Below are positions 1 to 5,171 of a stretch of DNA of 7,268 nt, piece by piece. The stretch spans positions 1-7,268 of the forward strand of contig JAGLKS010000242.1 in the NCBI GenBank assembly GCA_023140905.1. The letters are read 5' to 3'. A program made the translations under genes and the position numbers. Position 1 is the stretch's first letter. Each line of letters begins with the position of its first letter. This DNA is from Alphaproteobacteria bacterium (GTDB lineage: Bacteria; Pseudomonadota; Alphaproteobacteria; Micavibrionales; Micavibrionaceae). Below the pieces are notes generated by a model that was not told where the DNA came from, did not search any database, and saw only the letters and a program-made list of their open reading frames with translations.

Positions 1-1189
1 TAACCAGATTAAGCAAAAGCGAGAATGATATGGGGGTTTTCTGACCTTCAGGTATCATGCCGTTATGGATATGCCATGCCGGATTTTCCAGTTGTTTGGC
101 TGGTTCTTGATTTTTCAGTTTATCAATGAAGGTTATATATTCGTCTACGGCTTTTGGAATGATGTCAAAATATAGTTTCTTTGCTGTTGTTGGCCGCTGA
201 AACATATAATAAGCAAGGCTTTCTTGTGGGCCATAGGTTAGCCATTCTTCCATTGATAAGCCATTACCTTTGGATTTAGAGATTTTTTTGCCCTCTTCAT
301 CCAGAAACATTTCATAGTGGAATCCCGCTATATTGGGTTTTCCAAGGATTTTAAGAATTTGTTTTGAAATATCGGCAGATGTTTTTAAGTCTTTTCCGCT
401 CATTTCGTAATCAACATCTAATGCATGCCAGCGCAAGGCCCAGTCTGCACGCCATTGAGCTTTGACTTTCCCGCCGGTGATTTCTTGTATAATACGTGTG
501 CCGTCTTCATCTTCATAAGTAATGGTAAAATCTTCTGGATTAATCTCCAAAATGGGAGCTTGCAGAACTTTCCCTGTGTTGGGTGAAATCGGCAGGAAGG
601 GCGAATAGGTCGCAGAGCGTTCTTCTCCCAATATGGGCAGAACGGCATTCTTAATTTCTTCGTGATGTAGAAGCATTTGCTTGAGTGTTTCATCAAACAT
701 GCCTGATTTATAACATTCCGTAGAACTTAGAAATTCGTATTCAAAGCCGAATTTATCAAGGAAAGCACATAAAGTTGCATTATTGTGATGGGCGTAGCTT
801 GGATGTTCGCTATCAAAAGGATTTGGCACACTGGTTAGTGGCATTTCAAGATAATTGGCCAGCATTTCTTGATTTGGTACGTTACCCGGAACTTTACGTA
901 AACCATCAAGGTCATCCGAGAAGCAAATAAGTTTGGTTGGGATATCCGGCTGGAGGCGTTGAAAAGCATGCATAACCATAGTGGTGCGGCAGACTTCACC
1001 AAATGTACCTATATGCGGTAGACCTGAGGGACCGTATCCTGTTTCAAAAAGCACATACCCTTTTTCCGGTGTTTTGACTTGTCCCTTACCTATGCTGCGC
1101 AAACGCTTAACCACAGCCTTGGCTTCTTCAAAAACCCATGTGCGGTTTTTTGCAGCTATTTCCGGTGTGATGGCCAGTGTATCAGTCAT
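1..1189 (-). CDS. lysK: Class I lysyl-tRNA synthetase (LysRS-I), C-terminus cut off by window edge
   Basis: Charges tRNA-Lys with lysine in the cytoplasm, using ATP. My translation runs from the ATG at 1189-1187 for 396 uninterrupted residues to the window edge. Residues 53-65 (GYGPSG-LPHIGTFGEV region) hold the class I HIGH signature as HIGT at 59-62. The KMSKS loop is KISKS at 302-306, followed by KGNG. The WRADWALRW stretch at 246-254 and the ELSGKDL-like YEMSGKDLK at 261-269 also fit the class I LysRS family rather than the unrelated class II LysS. Family members are usually somewhat over 500 residues, so roughly the last quarter (anticodon-binding alpha-helical cage) lies outside. The start is supported by a purine-rich AAGGAAAG just upstream. 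The PQ-loop gene ends 81 bases upstream on the same strand, and a 7-bp inverted repeat sits directly before the ribosome binding site. Known of the family: this form is found in archaea, spirochaetes and many alphaproteobacteria. Confidence 0.95.
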   Translation of the reverse strand, partial: MTDTLAITPEIAAKNRTWVFEEAKAVVKRLRSIGKGQVKTPEKGYVLFETGYGPSGLPHIGTFGEVCRTTMVMHAFQRLQPDIPTKLICFSDDLDGLRKVPGNVPNQEMLANYLEMPLTSVPNPFDSEHPSYAHHNNATLCAFLDKFGFEYEFLSSTECYKSGMFDETLKQMLLHHEEIKNAVLPILGEERSATYSPFLPISPNTGKVLQAPILEINPEDFTITYEDEDGTRIIQEITGGKVKAQWRADWALRWHALDVDYEMSGKDLKTSADISKQILKILGKPNIAGFHYEMFLDEEGKKISKSKGNGLSMEEWLTYGPQESLAYYMFQRPTTAKKLYFDIIPKAVDEYITFIDKLKNQEPAKQLENPAWHIHNGMIPEGQKTPISFSLLLNLV

Positions 1190-1201
1190 TGCCTTTCTTT
1201 C

Positions 1202-1230
1202 CTTATCTCTTAAAATCTAAAGCAGATAAG
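1202..1230 (-). promoter_or_regulatory. Inverted repeat in the lysK leader, next to the ribosome binding site
   Basis: Read on the minus strand, CTTATCT (1230-1224) and AGATAAG (1208-1202) form a perfect 7-bp stem with a 15-base loop. The downstream arm runs directly into the GGAAAG purine tract that precedes the lysK ATG, so folding could influence ribosome access. No T-run follows, so this is not a terminator. The repeat is AT-rich and short and could be chance; a regulatory role is inference only. Confidence 0.3.
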
Positions 1231-1270
1231 CAATAACAAAGAAAAGGAAAGAAGACAAAGGAGTTTTTGT

Positions 1271-1594
1271 TTAAATAGTCTCTTCTATATGGTTTTGAGG
1301 AGATGGTATTTGTATAGTAGCCTTTCCATATTTGTAGCGTTTGTACAAAGTAATGAAGACGATTAACATAATACATGTAAGGTTAACAGCGTTAGCAAAG
1401 ACAAAATTATGATCAACGCTGTCTTGCCCATATAAGCTGTAAATAAGGCTTATTGCTGAGGTGTAGGTCCACACTGTCCAGGCAATTAGAGAGATGTCAT
1501 GACAGGGGATTTGTGCTTTAATAAGCTTAATGATTTGTGGTAGATAGCCGATTGCAACTATTCCTCCAACTAAAGAATAAAGAACTTCGATCAT
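1271..1594 (-). CDS. Small PQ-loop / SemiSWEET-like three-helix membrane protein
   Basis: A 107-residue inner-membrane protein with three predicted helices at about 3-25, 34-56 and 64-86, followed by a positively charged tail (KRYKYGK at 85-91). The first helix carries GYLPQ with the Pro-Gln pair at 19-20, the hallmark of the PQ-loop family. The second opens with SLIAW (35-39), and the third has Asn residues at 68 and 71 in the position where SemiSWEETs keep a pocket asparagine. One triple-helix bundle per chain is the SemiSWEET size; such proteins work as dimers and some move sugars. The substrate here cannot be read from sequence, so sugar transport is a family-level possibility only. No clear ribosome binding site precedes the ATG; a promoter candidate lies so close that the message may be almost leaderless. 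It lies 81 bases upstream of lysK on the same strand and may be co-transcribed with it. Confidence 0.85.
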   Translation of the reverse strand: MIEVLYSLVGGIVAIGYLPQIIKLIKAQIPCHDISLIAWTVWTYTSAISLIYSLYGQDSVDHNFVFANAVNLTCIMLIVFITLYKRYKYGKATIQIPSPQNHIEETI

Positions 1595-1606
1595 GACGCA
1601 CCATTC

Positions 1607-1635
1607 GTAATATATTTATGCTACAAGTTTAACAA
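1607..1635 (-). promoter_or_regulatory. Candidate promoter for the PQ-loop gene
   Basis: On the minus strand, TTGTTA (1635-1630) and TATTAC (1612-1607) are separated by 17 bases, each matching four of six consensus positions. The predicted start of transcription near 1600 would leave only about six untranslated bases before the ATG at 1594. That would fit the lack of a ribosome binding site. Weak by itself; in AT-rich DNA such matches arise by chance. Confidence 0.3.
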
Positions 1636-1686
1636 AAAAAGGGTTAATTTCTCCCTAATAAAACGGGAGAGAAATGCCTTTTTTTT
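1634..1686. terminator. Hairpin with T-runs on both sides, bidirectional terminator-like
   Basis: ATTTCTCCC (1647-1655) pairs with GGGAGAGAAAT (1665-1675) with a two-base bulge around a nine-base loop. On the plus strand the stem is followed by GCC and eight T (1679-1686). On the minus strand it is followed by TAACCC and seven T (A-run 1634-1640). It could stop leftward readthrough from the HTH region before the PQ-loop gene. No plus-strand gene ends just before it, so its use in that direction is unexplained. Confidence 0.45.
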
Positions 1687-1781
1687 CGCTCATTTATCAG
1701 ATGGTAAAAATGTGTTTTAGAAATGTTGTGTTTTTGTAGAAAATGGAGATGTTAAAAATGCATATTCTAATTTTTATTCGA

Positions 1782-1787
1782 TATAAT
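1782..1787 (+). promoter_or_regulatory. Perfect -10 hexamer ahead of a small gene relic
   Basis: TATAAT at 1782-1787 is an exact sigma-70 -10 box. The hexamer 17 bases upstream (TGCATA, 1759-1764) matches the -35 consensus at only three positions. A start about seven bases downstream would coincide with the ATG at 1794, giving a leaderless message. The surroundings are AT-rich, so a chance match is possible. Confidence 0.3.
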
Positions 1788-1793
1788 TTTCTT

Positions 1794-1915
1794 ATGGAAG
1801 AAACACATCTAAGTATTTAGAGTACCGATTTTTGTCCCCGAAGGGGGAGGAGGCCATCTGTTTAAGGGATGAGATTAAGGCGCTTGAGGAGAAGGATCTG
1901 GGGTTTAATTTGTAA
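1794..1915 (+). pseudogene. Probable remnant of a small gene, frameshifted
   Basis: The ATG at 1794 opens a frame reading MEETHLSI that stops at 1818-1820. The frame one base back (1787-1915) is open without its own ATG and reads through KYLEYRFLSPKGEEAI and then LRDEIKALEEKDLGFNL to TAA at 1913-1915. Joining the two by a one-base change near 1812 would give a charged protein of about 40 residues with a helix-like Leu/Glu/Lys C-terminus. The second half is G-rich compared with the AT-rich surroundings. A strong hairpin starts nine bases after the TAA, as expected for a real gene end. I do not recognise the family. Alternatives: the 3' end of a larger lost gene, or chance. Confidence 0.35.
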
Positions 1916-1923
1916 AATGAAAG

Positions 1924-1957
1924 GCCAGCGGTATTTCATTACGGCTCTACCGCTGGC
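1924..1957. terminator. Hairpin terminator between convergent ends
   Basis: GCCAGCGGTA (1924-1933) and TACCGCTGGC (1948-1957) form a perfect 10-bp stem with a 14-base loop. The stem begins six bases after the HTH gene's stop on the minus strand and is followed there by CTTTCATTTTAC, a broken T-rich tract. On the plus strand it lies nine bases after the TAA of the gene relic and is followed by a T-rich stretch ending in TTTTT (about 1966-1981). The T-tracts are interrupted, so efficiency is uncertain, but the stem is clearly not random. Confidence 0.65.
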
Positions 1958-1963
1958 GAGAGA

Positions 1964-2224
1964 TTATTTCGTTCTCTTTTTGGATAAAGCTAAAGTGCTT
2001 TGATCGTTTGTGGGCGTATCAAATTCTAACGACTTAAGTTTATTGTTACTTTCTGACAAATCAGCAGGCGGGATCTTTGGATATATTCTCCCATATTTGA
2101 GATCTGTAATTCGGCCTTGGTTTAACCGATAATCAGACGCGATGTCCTGATATTTGTCGCCCCTGATTATTCGGGCTTTTATGATTGCTATCTCTTCTCT
2201 TGATAGGTTTCTAGGTGTTGCCAT
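1964..2224 (-). CDS. Small helix-turn-helix DNA-binding protein, unknown role
   Basis: An 86-residue basic protein. Residues 8-46 read as a helix-turn-helix: SREEIAIIKARI as a first helix, KYQDIASDY (24-32) as the second, and LNQGRITDLKYGR (34-46) as the recognition helix. The pattern, a repeated-element sensor followed by a Gln-Gly-Arg-Ile recognition segment and KYGRIYPKI, resembles the short resolvase- or sigma-like HTH modules found as stand-alone proteins and at the C-termini of some HNH endonucleases. The second half (53-86) is polar, probably disordered, and ends in KKRTK. An AAAGGA ribosome binding site lies nine bases before the ATG, and a good promoter lies about 80 bases upstream with a TGCAATGCA dyad at its expected start of transcription. 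Autoregulation is possible but inferred. It is followed by a hairpin terminator. Targets are unknown; a phage-derived or accessory regulator is also possible. Confidence 0.75.
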   Translation of the reverse strand: MATPRNLSREEIAIIKARIIRGDKYQDIASDYRLNQGRITDLKYGRIYPKIPPADLSESNNKLKSLEFDTPTNDQSTLALSKKRTK

Positions 2225-2292
2225 AGTTTGTGTCCTTTCTTTTTAAGTGACAAGGTTTAAAAGCACATCTCCCTATTAAGTAGGCAAGATGA

Positions 2293-2301
2293 TGCAATGC
2301 A
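2293..2301 (-). promoter_or_regulatory. TGCA-A-TGCA dyad at the HTH gene's predicted transcription start
   Basis: TGCAATGCA is two TGCA half-sites around one base, lying 5 bases downstream of the -10 box of the HTH promoter. This is a position where a repressor would block initiation. Autorepression by the HTH protein is a guess from placement only. Confidence 0.25.
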
Positions 2302-2305
2302 ACAT

Positions 2306-2334
2306 TGTATACGATTCGTGTAATGATGTATCAA
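2306..2334 (-). promoter_or_regulatory. Promoter of the HTH gene
   Basis: On the minus strand, TTGATA (2334-2329, five of six consensus bases) and TATACA (2311-2306, four of six) are separated by exactly 17 bases. Transcription would start near 2299 and give a leader of about 75 bases, containing the AAGGA ribosome binding site. This is the best promoter match in the window. Confidence 0.5.
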
Positions 2335-2537
2335 TTATCTGCATTTTTTCTTTTTTAAAATTTCAAGAACAAGCAAAGCTTGAATAAATTCCTATTCCAT
2401 GTTATGGTCATTTCATAAACACCACAATTATGTCTATCTATGTGGATCTGGATTTCACTTACATAATCAGGTATGAGTATTAGGGTAAATAATCGTGTTG
2501 GTTATTTATACTAATCGTAAAAGATAAGGGAGCGCAC

Positions 2538-2900
2538 ATGTCTGCAGCAATTCTAAAAGCATTAAAATGGTATCTGATGGCTATAGCTATTATTGTCGGA
2601 GCATCAGCGTTTACGGCTGCAAATGAAACCGGTGATATTTTACCGTGGATTGTAGTTGTGATTGGATTTGGTTCTGTATATATCATGTCTTATGTGTGGA
2701 GCAAATTTCGTGGCAAAATCTTGCTGATTAGTTTTATCGTGTTTGTGGCTCTGACGGTTTTGTCATCTTATACTGTATATTTCTTCTATATCTTTTTCGA
2801 GGTTAACTTATTGTCTGTGAGTTCTTATCTCATATGGAGTATGACGATGCTTCTGGGAATTCCGGTTATGGCAGGAACATTCAAGTATATAGATGATTAG
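2538..2900 (+). CDS. Small four-helix integral membrane protein, family not recognised
   Basis: A 120-residue inner-membrane protein with hydrophobic segments at about 10-28, 34-54, 60-85 and 92-115. The loops are very short; the one clearly charged loop is WSKFRGK (54-60), which would face the cytoplasm by the positive-inside rule. The N-terminus (KALKW) is weakly basic and the C-terminus is acidic (KYIDD). Start choice is supported by AAGGGAG with good spacing before the ATG at 2538. There is no catalytic motif, signal peptidase site or paired gene that would reveal its role. It is followed by 209 non-coding bases before the lipoprotein gene, so co-transcription is uncertain. I do not recognise a family and assign no function. 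Confidence 0.75.
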   Translation: MSAAILKALKWYLMAIAIIVGASAFTAANETGDILPWIVVVIGFGSVYIMSYVWSKFRGKILLISFIVFVALTVLSSYTVYFFYIFFEVNLLSVSSYLIWSMTMLLGIPVMAGTFKYIDD

Positions 2901-2920
2901 GAGAGTTTTACTATCTTTCC

Positions 2921-2939
2921 TGTTCAGTGTTATGAACAC
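2921..2939 (+). repeat. Nested inverted repeats after the four-helix membrane gene
   Basis: TGTTCA (2921-2926) pairs with TGAACA (2933-2938) around six bases. An alternative pairing within the same bases is GTGTT (2927-2931) with AACAC (2935-2939) around ATG. The stems are low in GC; TTCTTTTTC follows at about 2947-2955. It may be a weak terminator for the upstream gene or a dyad binding site for the lipoprotein gene. Confidence 0.3.
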
Positions 2940-3109
2940 CCAAATAATTCTTTTTCAAATCCACATATTGATTTTCTATAGCCTATAACGTAGTGTGAAT
3001 AAATGCGCTGTGTTTTGTCGTTAGTGCTACATCTTTGCTGCGTTTTCTGTGTGAATTTTTCTGTGTTGCGTTAATCTTTTTGCAAGATGAAATATAAAGG
3101 GAATATGTT

Positions 3110-3925
3110 ATGTCGAAATCTTTGTTGCGCCTGATGGTATTGAGTGCTCCTCTTCTTTTAGCGGCGTGTGGAGAAGGATGGGAAGTCCAAAGAACGGATT
3201 CTTATTTGCCTTACGGAAATTCCCGAACAGCGGGGAGTGGTGTAGCATATGTCCGGGCTAAGTTATTGCCTAAGAAAGAGCTGGTTGTAGAGCCTGTAAT
3301 GGAAGAGATTAAGGCACAAGAGGAATCAAAAGAAGCTAGCGCAGAGACAAAGTCTGAACCTGCTCCTGTATTAGAAGCAGAGGAAATTTTCTCGGAAGCA
3401 CAGCATAAAGGCACAATTTCTGAGCAAGCTGCTCCTGTCGAAGACGATTTACAATCGGCTCTTGAGAAAGAGGAACATAGTCTTCTGAATGCTCTAGATG
3501 CTCTAGATGCAGACGAATCCTACGATAGAATTAAATCTGCTGAAGAAGCTGAGGCTGTTAATGAGAACGACGAAGCTTCATACGATGCTCTAACTCCGAT
3601 GCCGGAATTAGAAGAAAAACATTCCAGTTTAATGTATGATCTGGAAGATAGTATGAGTACTGAGGATTATATCGCTCAGGCTCCTAAACGAATTATTGCT
3701 CCGAAAGTTGAGGTTATTAAAGTATCCTCATACACACAGGAGAATGAAGTAAAAATATCGAAGAAAGCTGATGTTGATGATGCAGGTTTGAATGAAGATA
3801 TTTATGTTTATGAGAACGAGATTGTTCAACCTAATATGCAAATTATTGTTCCTAAAAAAGATATGATGGCTTATCTTTCTGTTGGGGAAGAAGAGTTAAG
3901 CGAAATATATAACCAGCCATTTTAA
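3110..3925 (+). CDS. Acidic outer-membrane-type lipoprotein, unknown function
   Basis: A 271-residue lipoprotein. The N-terminal segment has Lys3 and Arg7, then a hydrophobic stretch and a lipobox LAAC ending in Cys20, the residue expected to be lipidated and to become the mature N-terminus. Gly at the next position lacks the Asp inner-membrane retention signal, so outer membrane sorting is likely. Residues 21-55 are mixed and Gly/Tyr/Arg-containing and look like the most conserved part. From about 57 to 200 the chain is very rich in Glu, Asp, Ala and Ser with few hydrophobics, as in a disordered, extended acidic linker. The last 40 residues regain an ordered beta-like pattern (IVQPNMQIIVPKKD). 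The start is fixed by AAAGGGA seven bases before the ATG and by the signal peptide. A strong terminator follows. It could be a periplasm-spanning or surface lipoprotein; no known family is recognised. Confidence 0.8.
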   Translation: MSKSLLRLMVLSAPLLLAACGEGWEVQRTDSYLPYGNSRTAGSGVAYVRAKLLPKKELVVEPVMEEIKAQEESKEASAETKSEPAPVLEAEEIFSEAQHKGTISEQAAPVEDDLQSALEKEEHSLLNALDALDADESYDRIKSAEEAEAVNENDEASYDALTPMPELEEKHSSLMYDLEDSMSTEDYIAQAPKRIIAPKVEVIKVSSYTQENEVKISKKADVDDAGLNEDIYVYENEIVQPNMQIIVPKKDMMAYLSVGEEELSEIYNQPF

Positions 3926-3943
3926 TCACTTTCGGGTTTAATT

Positions 3944-3970
3944 CCCCGCAGCTTGCGGCGGGGTTCTTCA
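3944..3970 (+). terminator. Rho-independent terminator of the lipoprotein gene
   Basis: Starting 19 bases after the stop codon, CCCCGCA (3944-3950) pairs with TGCGG-C-GGGG (3954-3963) around GCT, with one bulged C. The GC-rich stem is followed by TTCTTCATTT. The tract is interrupted by C and A but the stem is strong and well placed. Confidence 0.8.
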
Positions 3971-4017
3971 TTTGAACATTTTTAGTTAAGATTTATTCCC
4001 TCGTAATGTTGAAAGTT

Positions 4018-4045
4018 CGCTGGTTTCGTGTCGGCGGCTTTTTTT
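4018..4045 (+). terminator. Possible second terminator in the same gap
   Basis: CGCTG (4018-4022) and CGGCG (4032-4036), one G-T pair, form a five-base stem around nine bases, then seven T (4039-4045). This is weaker than the hairpin upstream. It overlaps a 37-codon open frame (4006-4119), so the two readings conflict. The rest of the 3971-4195 stretch shows no confident promoter; TATAAA at 4115-4120 has no matching -35 box. Confidence 0.35.
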
Positions 4046-4195
4046 GTTTAGTCGTTTATGTACTCATGTCCATGCTTTGTACGATATATAGTAGTTTCAT
4101 TTGCAATCGTTCATTATAAATAGAAGTGCACGTCTTATCTCATGACGACACTGTTCAGAAAGAATGTGAAATTTTAAACGTTAGATTTATGTATT

Positions 4196-4234
4196 AGAGG
4201 TGGAAACATGAAGAAAAGCAGTCTAAACTGTTAA
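4196..4234 (+). promoter_or_regulatory. Strong ribosome binding site and 8-codon upstream frame in phase with the next gene
   Basis: AGAGGTGG (4196-4203) is the best Shine-Dalgarno match in the area, at ideal distance from the ATG at 4208. The frame reads MKKSSLNC and stops with TAA at 4232-4234. It is in phase with the GTG at 4250: removing the TAA would add 14 residues to the 287-residue protein. Either this is a leader peptide that hands ribosomes to the GTG, or the original start of the gene with a nonsense change at codon 9. Confidence 0.6.
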
Positions 4235-4249
4235 ACGATTGTAAACACA

Positions 4250-5113
4250 GTGTTTTCATTTGTGTTGCTGATTCTGGAGGCGCTCTTGAACATATATATT
4301 ATTATTTGGTTATCCATTTCTTTGTTTTTGTTGATTTTTTGGGGATGGACTCTGTTTGTTGTGATTCGACAAAAACAAGCATGGAAGTTATATGCTGGTA
4401 AACGAGCGATGCGCTATCATAATATGGGAATGTTTTCTACGCCGATGGTTAGCGGTGCTGTAGACGGTTATGGTGTGTCTTTATTTGCCAGTGAGCATTC
4501 CGAACTTGACGAACGGTCGCAGCGGCGCTTGACGGCTATAGAGATTTCTTTGCAATCGGATTACCCTTTTGTCTGTGCTGTGGCTAGTGGCGGGATGGTT
4601 TCTGTGGTTGATGCGTTTGATATTCGCCATGAATATAAGCCGCAAACTAAAGGATGGGACAATTCTTATATTCTGCGAAGTAGTGATATGAAGATGGGCC
4701 GTGCTTATTTTACCGATGATCGTCTGGAAAAAATAGTTGATCTTATGAAGACAAATAAAGCATGGGTCATTCTGGCGATTGTTCAGGACCGTGGAATTTT
4801 GCGTCTGGATACGCCATATCCTATAGATAACCCCAAAGAGCTGGACGAGTTAATTAAGAAGATGATTGTCGTTGCCAAAGCTCTTGAGTTGAATAAGGGC
4901 GAGGATAAAGATCTGATTCGAAAACAGTCAGAAACAGATAGTAGCCAAGCTGTATTGGCTGTTGATGATGATTTGCTTGACGATCATTTGGGGCTTGAAT
5001 TGGAAGAAGATGAGACTCTGGTAGAGAGCGTTATAGCTGTAAAGGATGCTTCTCCTAAAAAAGCGGCTAAAGGTAAAAAATCAGCCTCTTCCAATAAAAA
5101 CGCCAGTAAGTAG
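4250..5113 (+). CDS. N-terminally membrane-anchored protein of unknown function
   Basis: As drawn from the GTG at 4250, a 287-residue protein. Residues 1-39 are almost wholly hydrophobic (one Glu at 10), long enough for one long or two tight membrane helices. RQKQ follows, so the rest is probably cytoplasmic. Residues 45-215 form a globular domain with MGMFSTPMVSGAVDGYG and CAVASGG as distinctive stretches. The tail (about 216-287) is acidic (DDDLLDDHLGLELEEDE) and then turns Lys/Ser/Ala-rich (KKAAKGKKSASSNK), typical of disorder. No enzyme motif or family is recognised. The GTG has no visible ribosome binding site; the good one serves an ATG at 4208 in the same phase but blocked by TAA at 4232. 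The true start is therefore unsettled: reinitiation at GTG, or a gene damaged at its 5' end. The long intact frame argues that the body is still under selection. A clean terminator follows 27 bases after the stop. Confidence 0.75.
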   Translation: MFSFVLLILEALLNIYIIIWLSISLFLLIFWGWTLFVVIRQKQAWKLYAGKRAMRYHNMGMFSTPMVSGAVDGYGVSLFASEHSELDERSQRRLTAIEISLQSDYPFVCAVASGGMVSVVDAFDIRHEYKPQTKGWDNSYILRSSDMKMGRAYFTDDRLEKIVDLMKTNKAWVILAIVQDRGILRLDTPYPIDNPKELDELIKKMIVVAKALELNKGEDKDLIRKQSETDSSQAVLAVDDDLLDDHLGLELEEDETLVESVIAVKDASPKKAAKGKKSASSNKNASK

Positions 5114-5140
5114 TTTTGTTGGAAAGCTGTAAGATTCAGG

Positions 5141-5171
5141 AGCTGTACGTTTCATGCGTACAGCTTTTTTT
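5141..5171 (+). terminator. Rho-independent terminator of the membrane-anchored protein gene
   Basis: AGCTGTACG (5141-5149) and CGTACAGCT (5157-5165) form a perfect nine-base stem with a seven-base loop, running straight into seven T (5165-5171). It lies 27 bases beyond the stop codon. This is a textbook intrinsic terminator. Confidence 0.92.

Larger units (their letters stand above)
2225..2537. other. Divergent intergenic region between HTH gene and membrane protein gene
   Basis: No coding frame of interest is visible. The left part holds the leader and promoter of the HTH gene. In the middle, TTCAAG (2362-2367) and CTTGAA (2379-2384) form a short stem with an 11-base loop, preceded on the plus strand by T-runs; its role is unclear. 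Close to the right-hand gene, TATACT (2507-2512) is a plausible -10 box but has no acceptable -35 box at normal spacing. Confidence 0.5.

Noticed and set aside
418..696. Minus-strand open frame of 92 codons
   Set aside because: It lies inside lysK in another phase of the same strand; its translation is rich in Lys, Pro and Cys without domain character, while the lysK frame carries all motifs.
981..1220. Plus-strand open frame of 79 codons
   Set aside because: Antisense to the start of lysK, with no ribosome binding site; a shadow of the synthetase gene.
1700..1760. Imperfect direct repeats of the type TGTGTTTT-AGAAATG
   Set aside because: Low-complexity A/T/G sequence; similarity is what composition alone would give.
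2480..2686. Minus-strand open frame of 68 codons
   Set aside because: Antisense to the four-helix membrane protein, which has a good ribosome binding site and clear membrane segments.
3211..3414. Minus-strand open frame of 67 codons in the lipoprotein gene
   Set aside because: Ser/Ala-rich antisense of an Glu-rich coding stretch; typical shadow frame.
4196..5113. Stop codon reassignment (TAA as sense)
   Set aside because: TAA ends the lipoprotein, purB and PQ-loop genes at sensible places, so TAA is a normal stop here.
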